In this document: positions 1-10,832 of the stretch, in pieces | How the letters are laid out: the number at the start of each line of letters is the position of its first letter | Numbering within the stretch: the stretch's first letter is position 1 | From: Terfezia claveryi | Taxonomy: Eukaryota > Ascomycota > Pezizomycetes > Pezizales > Pezizaceae | Direction of reading: 5' to 3' | Length of the DNA stretch: 64,000 nucleotides | Assembly: GCA_015179025.1 (NCBI GenBank) | Contig: WHUX01000115.1 | Location: 62,001-126,000 of the forward strand | Notes under the pieces: model-generated | The model's input: the letters and a program-made list of their open reading frames with translations, nothing else | Databases searched by the model: none | What the model was told of the DNA's origin: nothing | Position numbers and translations under genes: made by a program

Positions 1-1440
1 AGGAGACACTGGTGTTTGTCCCGGAGGAGGGAGCTTCATCCCGGCATCTGGGGAGCCTGTAGCAGCACATTGTGGGCGTTGGTTGCAGTTTGTAGACCCA
101 GAAACTTCAAAGCCCTGGGGAAGAAAGAATGCAGTGACAGCGGTATCCAACAAAGTTTGGTGAGATGGGTAGATAGATAGATTCGTAACACAGCCCTGGT
201 GGGGGGGAAGTTCTCTGAGGTATGGTATATAAGAATTCCTCTTTGACGTAGAAAAAAAAACCTTCAACGAGGCTGCCATGTCGGTATCTTTATACTCCTC
301 GTCTGCTCACCAGATAATGACCTCCTCCCACCCTGCCCCTGATAGGACACGATACCAACTTGTGGATCCTCAAAGCGTCCCTAAGTGAAACCCCCTGCAA
401 TTGGTGCCATAGATCTGACTGTGCAGTATGCTTAGTGCAGAGTATGAGTCTTCTGCCGATCCCGTCGTCGACATACCGGTACAAATTCGGGTGCTGTGAT
501 GCGGTGATGCTGCAGCTGGTGCAATTGGGAGGTACCGGTAGTTCTTGTGGGGTCTGCTTCGCATTTTTCCCAGCAAATTGAAGGCTGAGTCGTTGGCCTG
601 AAATGCCAAGCCCTATGCGATGGGATCAACCCGACGCAGGAGTCATCGGTCCTCGAGGTAACCTCACATGCGGCTGAAAGAAAGGACGAGCTTCACTTTG
701 ACTCATGCATGCACCTGCCCCTGGTCTCTACTCAGCGCTGCATGATTAGCCCTGTACCGGTACAGTACATATCCCGTTCAATCAATCTAGTGAATATGTG
801 GGAATGTTAATAGAGGTTTAAAGGCAGGATGCAGGACGCCGCAAATATCCTCCCTTTTGTGCTGGCCGGGCAATCTGTGGCAGTGAGGCCGCGGCTTTGA
901 ATACTGTAGGTATTAATTTGTTTAGAACGGCTGGGAAGCAGTGCACCAGCTTTTCGTACCCTTAAAAAAAAAAAAATCCATTACATAAAATACTCCAGAT
1001 ACCTATCATAATCCAGGCGTATAGTGTATTAGGAGCTCTTAGGAGGTATGCGGAGATTTGGGAAAAGCCATCAGCTCCTTTGTGGTTTTTTTAATGAGCT
1101 GGCGCTCGGGAGCCATGTGAAGTTGAGGGGTCGCTAGTTTCCATTCGAAGCCTACGACTTTGACAGAGGCAGGAATAGGGAGATAACTCCGGATTGGTTG
1201 TGGACATTATACTTGGAATTTCATTCTTTTCTGTCATCTCTCCTGGATACTGATTCAGTTTGTCGGGGTCTTATACAGTATTATGTACGTAGTTGGACGA
1301 CATCTGGCACTATATCTGGTGTCACAGGGGATCGACCCCTCCCAATGAAGGTTTTGTCAAAGGTTCCAGGCCTCGTCATGAGCTAGGGTCAATTGCGAAT
1401 ACAGACTTTTTTCTAAAACAAACCAAGGGGATCTGGAATC
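1..1440. other. Intergenic, no gene recognised
   Basis: No open frame here has the length, composition or motifs of a real protein. The stretch holds a 13-base A run near 964 and unremarkable sequence. I see no convincing repeat, RNA gene or promoter in it. Confidence 0.5.
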
Positions 1441-1737
1441 ATGGCCTATTCCCCTAACCGTAATGTCCAATTAATTACATCGATGGCTGAAGGCGATTAT
1501 GCCGGCTGGGCCACCTCGAATCCCTTAAATTTGAAGCCCAATCCTCCACACAAGCCTCTAATTGCAACAGTTGAACAACCATTTTCTTCATTCTCACAAA
1601 CACCAGAAACAAGGATACATTTCCTGTTCTGGAATTTGAAACCGAAGTTTGGGTATTGCGGGAATTGTTATGCTGGGCTGCGGCCGCTTGGTTATAGAGC
1701 CAAGGTGAGTTCTACTGTATGTATTGTATGTATATAG
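1441..1737 (+). CDS. Possible first exon of a small CxxC protein
   Basis: The frame is open for 98 codons but is probably an exon plus read-through. Around 1642-1709 it encodes KPKF-GYCGNCYAGLRP and then reaches a GTGAGT donor at 1710. The neighbouring locus at 2411-2497 has the same arrangement: a KPKG-LYCPICF peptide followed almost at once by a GTGAGT donor. This suggests a paralogous family of tiny zinc-binding (CxxC) proteins. The second exon is not identifiable. The role is unknown, and the start is only the first Met. Confidence 0.25.
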   Translation: MAYSPNRNVQLITSMAEGDYAGWATSNPLNLKPNPPHKPLIATVEQPFSSFSQTPETRIHFLFWNLKPKFGYCGNCYAGLRPLGYRAKVSSTVCIVCI

Positions 1738-2410
1738 CAGGATAGTAAGGTGGTGATTGGAGATATGGTTTAATTAATATTATCTTGTTACCCTTTGAGA
1801 ACCCGTAGCTACCTAATTATACGTACATTTCTTACATTGCTCCTTCTATTGAGACACCCAAACTATTCACTGTGTGATCAATAGGTTAAAGAGAAAGCTA
1901 CATATTAATGTGCATAATAGTTGAAAGCCACAAGCTCATTTGCATGGGTTTTTCTGAACTAACATGCACAGCCTACCTAATTAACGTCGAGGCTTGTTGA
2001 TTTCAGACCCCCCGGCGGGTGAGGCGGTATATGAGGTCTAATCAAAATGCTAACACATTTTATGGGCGTTGGGGAGGGTCCCCGATTTGCACTCTACGTT
2101 TAAAATTATAGGTTTTATGTTCCAAATAGGTAGTGCATACATCATCGTCATGTTCTTCACCTAATAACCTCACCTCTCGAATTCAGATATCTTACCTCAG
2201 CTCTGTCGACTAGCCACAATTTGAGCAGCTATTCTAGAAGTGGACCTTGCGTGATCCCAATGCATTTCATGGCCATGATGAGCTGTTACTCCACTAGTTT
2301 TACCTATAGGCCCTTCACCACATCCTTTATCTCCTCCACATCATACACAACCACCGTACACGCAGCCCTACAAACACAGTCTACAAACGCGGAACCTCAT
2401 CAATTGAACA

Positions 2411-2497
2411 ATGACCGCCAAAGTACCACAGGAGAAGGGTCGCCATTGCGCGCATGTGAAACCGAAGGGCTTGTATTGCCCGATTTGTTTTGAGTGA
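2411..2497 (+). CDS. Small CxxC-containing protein or exon, unknown function
   Basis: A 28-codon frame starts at the ATG at 2411 and contains a Cys-Ala-His stretch followed by KPKGLYCPICFE, a CxxC zinc-knuckle-like motif. A GTGAGTTATG donor-like site overlaps the TGA, so this is probably exon 1 of a spliced micro-gene. The upstream 250 bases resemble those before 3331 (both carry a CATGGCCATGA stretch and a C-rich leader with repeated CTACAAAC), which argues for a local duplication. No function can be assigned. Confidence 0.3.
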   Translation: MTAKVPQEKGRHCAHVKPKGLYCPICFE

Positions 2498-3330
2498 GTT
2501 ATGTATGATTATAAAGGTGGGTGATTGAGAAAGGAGTAGTTATCATGCTGGTGAGGTAGTCATATCATTCAAATTCACTTGGAAATATTGCATTGAGCTA
2601 CAAGAGGTCCTAAAGCGTGAGAAAAAGTGTATTGAGACTCCGGATATTCAATGTAGGCCTCAGCGTATTCAGTGCATATCACTGACTTTCTGGGGCCTCC
2701 CGGAGCCACCTCCTCCACTTCATCCACCCTCTCCTCCTTGAAATTTCCGGTCCCCGCATCTAATCTCATTTGTCTTTTGTTGCTTGTATGCTTTCTCGCT
2801 GTATTTATGTATCATCTTATTCTGCAACCTTTCCTACCGCTGGCTAGCTTCATTCCATGTTTTCCTATTTTCTCTTGATGTAAAGAATATTTGGTTACAA
2901 GCATACTTCCCCCGGTCCGAACGATATGCTTGTACCGAGAGTCTGTACTACGAAAATAGTTACTTTACATTGAAGCTTGGACCAGATCAAAGCATTCAGC
3001 TGTAGATAAATAAATCCAACTTGCGAGTTCTCTTCCCCAAACCTTTCCTGCTGAAAGATTCGTCAAGACTCCCACTGCGTCAAGTTTCCGAACGGTCTGG
3101 CAAGCTTCTCAATTCAACAGTCCACGGCCGGCTATGAGGTCGAATTCCTTTACAGTAGCACTTAGCCCCATGGCCATGAGCAGCCATTACTCCAGGCACG
3201 AGACTAGATAAATAGAGCCCACCCACTGATCTACCGAGGGGTTGTGCCAACCAATCTACTCCATCCTATCCTCCTCATACTCACACAGAGCCTACAAACC
3301 CCGAACCCTAACATTCCAAGATCAATAGGT
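2498..3330. other. Spacer between two micro-genes
   Basis: No complete gene is visible. A plus-strand open frame at 2672-2878 encodes a Ser/Thr/Pro stretch followed by a strongly hydrophobic segment (about residues 32-55), which could be a membrane-spanning exon. There is no splice evidence tying it to a neighbour. The last 200 bases resemble the leader of the 2411 locus. Confidence 0.3.
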
Positions 3331-3546
3331 ATGACATTCTTCGCCTTAACCTACTACAAGGGCGTCCTTCAACGCGCGGAACATCCAGAACCAATATGCG
3401 AATTGTGCAGAAGCCTGAGCGATTGTACATGTGGATGTCACACCTATACCGAAGCCAAAACAAGTACAGTCTCCAGCGGTAGCACTAGTACTGACACTGT
3501 AAGTCATGTTGATGCTGACAAGTTTGTGTGGGATGAAGAAAGGTGA
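3331..3546 (+). CDS. 71-aa Cys-rich small protein, unknown
   Basis: The frame from the ATG at 3331 gives 71 residues with six Cys in its first half, arranged ICELC, DCTCGC and then H, a plausible zinc cluster. The rest is Ser/Thr-rich with an acidic end. The leader is similar to that of the 2411 locus, so the two are probably tandem paralogues. The stop overlaps a GTGAGA donor-like site, so the gene may continue in another exon. No known family is recognised, and it may not be expressed. Confidence 0.35.
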   Translation: MTFFALTYYKGVLQRAEHPEPICELCRSLSDCTCGCHTYTEAKTSTVSSGSTSTDTVSHVDADKFVWDEER

Positions 3547-3599
3547 GATCTAGTAGAAAATGATATGGAGAAAAACAAGTAGTTATATTATTTAGTCTA

Positions 3600-3770
3600 G
3601 TTGGGTACACATTAATATTGTACGATTCCATTTCTTTGGCATATAAATTGCAATTAAACCTTCAATTCTCATCCTTCTAACCACGGGCAAATGCAAAGGT
3701 TATTAATCCACATTAATTTCTAAATATCCGATGTGGGGAGGCTTTGTACGGCCCAGCCTCCATAACTAGA
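3600..3770. repeat. Dispersed repeat shared with 15120-15225
   Basis: This block contains the phrases 'tcaattctcatccttctaa' and 'ggcaaatgcaaaggttatt', which recur with few changes at 15165-15205. In both places it lies 3' of a minus-strand zinc-ribbon micro-gene, so it is probably a duplicated 3' untranslated region. The duplication therefore covered gene and flank together. Confidence 0.6.
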
Positions 3771-3899
3771 CTATAGCCCACACCTTGGGAAACGCCCAAC
3801 TTTATGAGGCATTCTAATCCCATAGGTTTCGCATTGGGTCCATTCCTCTTTGCTGTTGATAACGGTCTCGGTGATGAAGGTATCGGTCGTGAGAGTCAT
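3771..3899 (-). pseudogene. Degenerate copy of the zinc-ribbon micro-gene
   Basis: Read on the minus strand from the ATG at 3899, the product begins MTLTTDTFITET and ends after 42 codons at a TAG. It aligns with the intact 74-aa gene at 15223-15447 (MTLTSDTIITET). Here the first CxxC has become C-x-x-Y and the second pair keeps only one Cys, so zinc binding is probably lost. The sequence just upstream (TCATTGTGGTAGGCTTTCTG on the plus strand) and the 3' flank are also conserved with that copy. A truncated non-functional relative is the best reading. Confidence 0.5.
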
Positions 3900-4779
3900 T
3901 GTGGTAGGCTTTCTGGTTTTATGGCGAAGGGGGGCAGCCTGGGTCGTCCTCCTTCATCCATGACTGATAGTATCCCTAGCGTTGCCTTAAGAGGATAAAG
4001 TTCAACCTACCTATGCTTTCGGGACAAGAAGCGTACCTAATTCCGGCCTTCCGAGCCTCGGAAATAACAAAGAAGATCACAAAAGAAACAAAAAATATGC
4101 ATCATCCTTAACCATCTGCTACGAAATTTCGTTTCCTTAGGTGAGATTTAGGTTCAGTAGGAAAATCTCCACCAAGTCCACCGTCCCCTCCTTCACTTTT
4201 CGCATCCGCCATTGTAAGTTTACAGACCTAGAGCAACTCCTCAGCTGTTTTAAAGTCCCTGAATTTAAGTACGAGACTGCCATTGACCTGCTCCTAAGGA
4301 AGTTAACTTTCCAACTCGTAACTTGTATTCGGACCATCTGGGGCCCTTGTATCTATGTACGTACAAAACCAGAAAAAGAAACAATTAGGACCACAGTTGA
4401 AAATATCCAAATTCTACCACTCGAGATAATCACAACTTTAACAATTCGTCCCTGCCCCAATCACCCCAATCCCCCCCTCCACCCCACACACGAAGCATCC
4501 CATATCTGCTCCTACCCACAGGTCTCCGAGGAATCTGTACCGATGGTCGCTCGTATTGTGTCCAAGCGGTCAGACGGTACTAGTCAGCTTGTGGTATGGA
4601 ACAACCTCCTATCCATCCGTAGTTTGTCCAAATCCTCTGCTGATAGGTGACCAAGGGGGCGCCACCTTCCCTAGTTGTTTCTCCTTCAACAACTACCTGG
4701 TTCCCATGATTTCTACTTATCCCCTTCGTGTCCTCTGCAACTGGCGGTGGTGGTGATGGTGAAATTTTCCCGCTTCCCC
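3900..4779. other. Intergenic; one 169-codon open frame of doubtful value
   Basis: A plus-strand frame is open from 4141 to 4650 but its composition is unstructured and no motif or splice pattern supports it. It may be chance or the decayed edge of the LINE-related block that follows. I do not call it a gene. Confidence 0.35.
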
Positions 4780-5820
4780 GATTTCCAGCTCCCGACGGCA
4801 ACGGCATCCCTCGTTGCTGTCGGTATCACCCGCATTATTATCTCCCTGCCCCCCCCATACGGGGAGCAGGTATGCGCCGGCTCATCTTGTGATAATTCAG
4901 GCTTTGAGCGGCCTGGCATAGTACTTTCGTACCTAATGCGAGTGAATCGCCCTTTGCACCTTAAGCCCTGTCGCTAAACATTCAACTCACTTCAGTATGA
5001 CTTGGAAATGCTCTTGACGATGAGTTGCGGTTTCTGTTATCGCTTGCATACTCGCCCCAGGTGCATTTCGACCAACTACAGCCTTCGACTGTCTGGGCCC
5101 CCACCAGGACTCGAAGGCAAGCATGCAAGCGTAACAGTTACGACAATCTACAAGAGCAGGACCTAGAGTTGCATACAGAAGTATTGTGTTAGGAATGTCG
5201 CAAGGACCGAACCCGGCTTTAGAACCGTCCTGTCGAGCCCAGTAAACCCCTACGGTATACTGACTGCCGCTCGTGGTTTTTTAATCCCTTTCCGGCAACC
5301 TAGGAATGTCGATTGCTCAGATAACTCTCGCTGTCTGTTCAGGACCCAAAGAGTGTTGACTGATGCAACTGTGACACCCAAGGCCCTCAGGTTCTCGCTA
5401 GACACCCTAACAATAGCGTCGATCTGTTTGATACAGAGGATACCAGTGCCAGTCCATGTCCAACTAACCAACGGAGTTAGAAGGCCAGAGAGGAGTGTGC
5501 TAGAAGACATCCGTATTTCCTGAACGTAACCATCGGCCTACACTGGAGCGGAGGCCGTGCATTCTATACTCTTGTTTCTTCTTTGACCCTTTCGGAGCAC
5601 TCTGGAACCTTGCTCACTCCGCGAGAGGTGACCTGTCGTCCCAGCTAGCACTTGCACAAAAGGGCCAGGACGTAACCACTGGTAGTTGGGACGTCGGTTA
5701 GTTTTTAGGAGATATCCGACAGCTTTATCCTCTCTTCCGGTTGCGAGTTACCCCTCAACCAGCTTGCTGTCGGGGTGGCGGCTTCCCTTACGGGTCGCAC
5801 CGCCCACTCCTTTGTTTCGG
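4780..5820 (-). mobile_element. LINE fragment: 5' region related to the LINE at 33.4-43.5 kb
   Basis: On the minus strand this block matches two separated pieces of the outer nested LINE. Bases about 5690-5815 match its 5' end at 43330-43456, with shared phrases such as CCGGAAGAGAGGA and GGGCGGTGCGA. Bases 4840-5660 match 35690-36680, including the GGACTCGAAGG and CTGCCGCTCG phrases. Here the two pieces are contiguous, which shows that the 6.4-kb gap between them at 36.9-43.3 kb is a later insertion. A minus-strand frame (5250-5510) resembles the one at 36415-36747. No reverse transcriptase is present. Confidence 0.7.
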
Positions 5821-5932
5821 GGTGGTAGTGTGATACCGCCTGAACTGCTCCTGCTGTGTCGGTACCTTCCGATTGTTCCTGTGCCTTTTCCTTTTCCCTT
5901 CCGCTGTTCTTGATACCCTTCTGCTTTAGTAC

Positions 5933-5962
5933 TGGTGGTGGTGGTGGTGGTGGTGGTGGTGT
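5933..5962 (+). repeat. (GGT)n microsatellite
   Basis: About ten GGT units in a row. On the minus strand they read as polyproline inside a low-complexity open frame (5705-6016), which I do not regard as a proven gene. Confidence 0.95.
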
Positions 5963-8613
5963 AGATTGGCTTCGTGGGGAAGTTGGCACCGGCTTGACCT
6001 GTGCTGCTACCTCCACATATGCGTGAACAGGCGGAGGTGATGGTGGGTCAGTCTTAGTACGAGTATCTGTGGTTGTTGTCGTACCGGGTGTTAGGGGAGG
6101 AGTTTGAGTGCTCGTTGGGCTGGAGGGTACAGAGTGGAATGACCTGAATTCGTAATCTGCAGCCTACTCCCAGAAGAATATGGAAGTTTTGAAGTGAGTC
6201 CCTAACTATGCTCTCCTGAGCCCGACTACCAGCTTTCCGGCCATCATTGTGGTTAAGGTACCTACCTGTTATTGGGTTCTTGCCAGCAGGGACACTTACG
6301 AAGTTTTGCACCTAGCTTTGGACACATCCGGCTGCCTTCGCATAAGTCGTTCGGAATTGGTGCCCAACTGGTGTGCGGGGTTGCTGGGCGGGGCCCATGG
6401 TGCCCCGACTCGCACTATTGGCTGCACTGACATTGTAGTTGTGATTGGCTATTAGTGTGAGATCGTATTCATACTGTAACTGGTTGTGTCGATTTGGGAG
6501 CTAACTTGGCTCTCAGTGGTTGACGAACCTGCATCTTGTGGACGACTGTCGTGGGCCAATGCCCGCTCGAGGTGGGTTTGCGTGAGGCCGGAGAAGAATA
6601 GTTACAAAGCTGAAAGCGAGAGGGAAGGACTCGCGATGGTTATCCCCCCGAGACCTGAGTAGATATTATTGTTGTGGACAGCGAGGGCTATCTAGTGGTA
6701 CTGTGCGCTTGCTTGCATCTGCTATGGTTGTTAGGTTCCGGACCTTTTCGCTGGGTTCGTCAACTTGGTTGTCGGTGGGATTGCAATGGAGATCAGGATA
6801 GTTCAGGGAAATCTGCGCCAAATGACAGCATCGATATGTCTATATAAGGGGTTATAGGGCAGAGGACGAGTATGAATTCGAGGGGTGAGGTATTAGGATG
6901 AAGAGAAAAGAGGGGATGTTTGGGTTTATATGAACAACCTAATATGAGGCACCCAATATGAACTACCCATTTACGAATTACTGATCGATCGGACTCGGTA
7001 TCATACGCCGTTCGGATAAACACACGCATCCCACCTAATTTTTGATTCGCAGCATCTATCCTACCGGTGCCGGACCCCCTTATTTACCCCACTGCTCCAG
7101 TGGTATGTACCCTTTCTCCCCTTATTCCTTGTAGGTGATTGCTTTGAGTGCCTTCCTTGCATAATTCGGATTCTCCCCAACCGGTCGGAGAGGTCTCTTA
7201 GTTTCTCTGAACTGGATAGAGATCCAAGGGATAAGAGCACCAGGTTAGACTAGAGCTCTAATAACTACTAGGAAAGTATGAAACACCATCGCTGAAAGCC
7301 GTTCCAACCACTTGGAGAGGAAACACCATGTGGGAATGATGTTTGCAGGAATGGAGGTTGGAACTTTTTGGCAACAGTATATACAGTACCGTACCTGTAC
7401 ATGCTGGACATAACAAGAAGTAGCGATCTGGGTTTAGTGGTTTAGCTGATAGAGTTTCTGAGTCTACTGCATAAGTGCAATGTAGCAATCCTGGAAGCAT
7501 GGATCCATCTCTGTAGCCAAGAATGCGTGCTTTAGGTGAATAAATCAATTAAAGTTGATTTCTCGTATAATTATGAAGGGGAACGAGTACGAGACCGATG
7601 ATTAAGAGCAAGGCTCTAAAAGTGAAATCTTAGAGCAAATCCTACTTGAGCAATCGAGGTATCTTCTGTGAGATTGAATGCACCGGCTTCGATAGTCAAT
7701 ACTTGTAAAGTTCTTATTTTTCCATCTGATATTAGTCATTGTCTTGCACCATGCTTAGTTAGAGGATATGGGAGTGTCTCTACGGGAGGCTTATGCCAAC
7801 CACCTCTTCGAGGGTCTGGGCATGGGAGCAATGAAATATGTAGCTAGCACGTGCCAACTAGTCTGGTTGGCACAAGCCCCTCGAAAGAGGCGTGCCAACC
7901 AGACTACGCTAGAATCGATTATGAAGTTACTACTTATGGCACAATCCTCTCGTTCCGAGGGGTAGTCTGGTTGGCAACCAGACTATCCGAGGGGTTGTGC
8001 CAACCAGACTAGCACAATCCCCCCGCCAATGGCATGCTACTAACAGTATTTGGTATTTCCTTGTTGCGGCTTACGGTAGGTGAAGCTTCTGTGTACTGGG
8101 ATTGATCTATCTTAAGGGGAGTGACACAGGTCGTTAAAAGATCCAACTACATTGAAAGGTGATAAACATCAAGCCTGCTTCATAAAACATACTTTCATCA
8201 ACAAAATTAAACTCAATGGATAAATGAAATTTTGTAGGCATATCCCTAAGATTTTTGTCTTGTATAATATTTCTTTGGCTACTTGAGGTTCACTTGGACT
8301 TAATTGAACGTGTGAACAGTCTTTCCTTGAGAATTTACTTGTAATCCTTTGATCAGTTTAATAGTCTCTTCCCTGTTTCACTCCTACAAAACTTACGATT
8401 CCTGAGAAGGTCTTGGGCTAACACATGAGGTTTTTTAAACCATCGTAGATGCACCTTTATCCACACGCCAAAGACCCGTCAACTATGGCCAACCGGTATT
8501 TTCCCTTCACTCTCTTCCCACTCTTCGTCAGTTCCCAGTTTACTCATTGCTTACTTAGTACTCGTACACATCGTCGAAGCATACACTATAAATATATACT
8601 CCTCACTACCAAA
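5963..8613. other. Intergenic stretch without recognisable genes
   Basis: All open frames are short with no domain signal. The only structure I can support is the fold-back cluster at 7859-8011. A dispersed-repeat origin for much of the sequence is likely but not demonstrable here. Confidence 0.45.
7859..8011. repeat. Fold-back cluster of the TAGTCTGGTTGGCAC motif
   Basis: TAGTCTGGTTGGCAC at 7859 is followed 20 bases later by its reverse complement ending at 7906, a strong hairpin. A second, shorter palindrome lies at 7963-7985 and a third inverted copy ends at 8011. The motif recurs at about 27950, 28000, 51675, 51899, 58799 and 58980 and resembles the terminal repeat of a miniature transposon family (MITE). 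No coding capacity is seen. Confidence 0.65.
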
Positions 8614-8829
8614 ATGACAATAATTTTCATCAAAGTCCTGGATAAGAGCGTTGATGGCACGTTCAGGAAGGGTGAATATATCAGCTGCCCCAATTCAAGG
8701 CCGGAGGAAGATGAATTCCCGAACTATGGCCGTGAGCCAGACTACGGTCAAATTACTCGTAAAGTGGAGGAAGCGTTTCAATCTACAGAAAAGCCAAGCT
8801 TTAAGTCTACATCTTGTTGCACGATTTAG
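8614..8829 (+). CDS. 71-aa protein with C-terminal CaaX-like box
   Basis: The open frame extends upstream, but the ATG at 8614 is the likely start because it follows an A-rich context (CCAAAATG) and the part before it is low quality. The product is hydrophilic, with an ISCPNSRPEEDEFPNYG stretch and a predicted helix near residues 48-57. It ends Ser-Cys-Cys-Thr-Ile, matching the C-a-a-X pattern for prenylation with a terminal Ile. Known fungal proteins of this size with CaaX ends include pheromone precursors and small membrane-anchored regulators, but I see no pheromone-like repeat. Function unknown. Confidence 0.4.
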   Translation: MTIIFIKVLDKSVDGTFRKGEYISCPNSRPEEDEFPNYGREPDYGQITRKVEEAFQSTEKPSFKSTSCCTI

Positions 8830-10019
8830 CCTATAAAGAAGAAAAATCCCAGCTATTTCTTACTTATAGGATCCAGGTGAGGTGCAAAACAGTATTTTCT
8901 TAATCGCAGGTACTTATTTATACGCAGATTGCTAAGGTACTTCAATTCCTCGATTTAAACCAAAACTAAGCAGGTTCTACCTCGAATTATACAACAGGTA
9001 GATGCTGTATATAGAGTTATGGGAGATCAAATGGCATGATGCTACAACAAACATCATATTTTTGCAGTTGTGATATGGCCAAACATGATAATAAAGGACT
9101 ATGTACAAAGTTATTACAAAATCACAACCTGAATCCTATCAATTGTGTTAAGTATGGCCTATCTGATAACTTTTACTAAATTGCAGACCTCTAACTAGCT
9201 ACTGACCTTACGGGCTTAGAGAATAACTATTTCAGATACTCTAACTGCTCGGTAAATCACAGTCACCAGGCATCTATAACTAGGTACTGGTGTTTTCATT
9301 TCAGGTGTCTTCAAAAAAATTTCTACTCAAATTGTTGTTGCTGATACGTTAAGAAAGATCTGAAATATTTAATTTATTCACATACGAAAGTATTAACAGA
9401 TCATGACTGTATTAACCTCTCAGCTCTAGTTGAACCAAATTGGAATGTTAGAGGGGTTCTAATCGACTGGGAAATACATGAATCTATTGCAGTCGTTTGG
9501 ATAGCTCCGTAAATCGGTACTCATAAACTTTTATCAATACAAGTGCATCATAAACCAAATTGAATATTTATCTAAGTTGCCCCTGAGCGGCACAGTGGGT
9601 ATGCCGCCCGCGGGTGGCCGATACCCGCGAGCGGCCCAGAACATATACAATGTCCTCTTGTGTAAGTAGGGTGTATCAATTAACACTTTTCTACGGCCAT
9701 TTAGGAGAACAGTCGTAATTGTTTTAATTGAGTGGTATTTCTATTTGACGTCATGGCCGTGGTAGGTAGATCGATGAACGTACTTTCTTTAAATTCTCTA
9801 TGGCCAGGCCGTAACCCCAACAAGGTGGTCTCCACAATCAGCGAGTTCAATATGGCCCCCAAACCTCTCTTGTATAAACTAAAGGCCCCCATGATCTAAA
9901 ATTGTTCTCCAGGATAGGTGACCTAGCTAGCATCGGTAATACCAGCTACAACCCCTCTCCTTGACACCACCGTAGTAGTATCTGGTCTCCCTAACTGCAA
10001 AAACTCCAAAACTTCCAAC
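8830..10019. other. Intergenic; AT-rich with a GC hairpin at about 9586-9645
   Basis: No gene is visible. A GC-rich island in AT-rich sequence contains GGGTATGCCGCC and GGCCGATACCC, which can pair into an imperfect hairpin. Its role is unknown. The last 100 bases should hold the promoter of the gene at 10020, but I see no clear TATA box. Confidence 0.4.
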
Positions 10020-10832
10020 ATGAGCCTTTCCCAGATCTCATTTGAGCTTTTGAGCTCCATCTACCCCCCGTCACCAAAAGTGGCCAAAACTTCTAGCAAG
10101 AAGCTTCAGAAGAAAAATTCCTCGAGCAAGCTCGGGAAAGGTAAGAAAGTCGAACTCCAATCAGTAGAACCTACCGGCAACCAAACACTCACCCTCACAT
10201 TCCGCAAGCGACTCTCCTCTTTGCTTCCTTCCCGGCCTCAATCCACTCCAGTGTATCTCACAGATACTGAGTACTACAACATCTCCTCCCCTACTCCACC
10301 AGTTGTTCCTGCCTCATCAACTTCCCCCATTCGATCTACCATAACAAGTAGCCACCCCGCCTTCTCTCGAAGCGTAAACCCTGCACCCTCACTCTACGGC
10401 CAATCTCCATCCCTCTCCACCCCTAGGCCGCTCAGCCGCCGGCAATCCTGGCCGAAAACCCTGAAACGTAGTGCCTCCCGGCTATCCTTAGACATCACCA
10501 ATTTCTTCGATCAGACTAACTCCACTACCAGAACCCACACACAGGAAGTCGAAGACTTCCTTGCTGGAGGCCGGGAGAATCCAAATCCGTACTTGTACGA
10601 AGCTGACATGATTCGGTGCATGGACGGATTGGAGCTAATGACTTTGTCCCAAATGCAACATGCGGAGAATGTGGAGCCGGTGGAAGTGGAGCGGTGTCAT
10701 GTACATCGCGTGATGACAGGGAAAGGGAAATGCTCTGGATGTGCAGTGGAGAGGTTGCAGGAGGAGATAAGGGAGGAGGTAATAATGAGGCAGAGGGTGC
10801 AGACTAGTTGGTTGCAGTTGGATGACGAATGA
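10020..10832 (+). CDS. 270-aa Ser/Pro-rich protein, unknown function
   Basis: A single uninterrupted frame from an ATG in a good context (CTTCCAACATGAG) to TGA, with codon use and composition like a real fungal gene. Residues 1-60 are basic and Lys/Ser-rich. Residues 75-160 are Ser/Thr/Pro-rich and probably disordered. Residues 190-225 form an acidic helix-prone block. A CHVH...CSGC pattern near residues 228-243 could bind a metal, followed by a predicted coiled helix (RLQEEIREE). There is no signal peptide or membrane segment. Nothing in the neighbourhood hints at function. It is among the few apparently intact host genes in the window. Confidence 0.65.
   Translation: MSLSQISFELLSSIYPPSPKVAKTSSKKLQKKNSSSKLGKGKKVELQSVEPTGNQTLTLTFRKRLSSLLPSRPQSTPVYLTDTEYYNISSPTPPVVPASSTSPIRSTITSSHPAFSRSVNPAPSLYGQSPSLSTPRPLSRRQSWPKTLKRSASRLSLDITNFFDQTNSTTRTHTQEVEDFLAGGRENPNPYLYEADMIRCMDGLELMTLSQMQHAENVEPVEVERCHVHRVMTGKGKCSGCAVERLQEEIREEVIMRQRVQTSWLQLDDE

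Noticed and set aside
4141..4650. 169-codon open frame as a gene
   Set aside because: No motif, no plausible start context, biased composition and location at the edge of a repeat; chance cannot be excluded.
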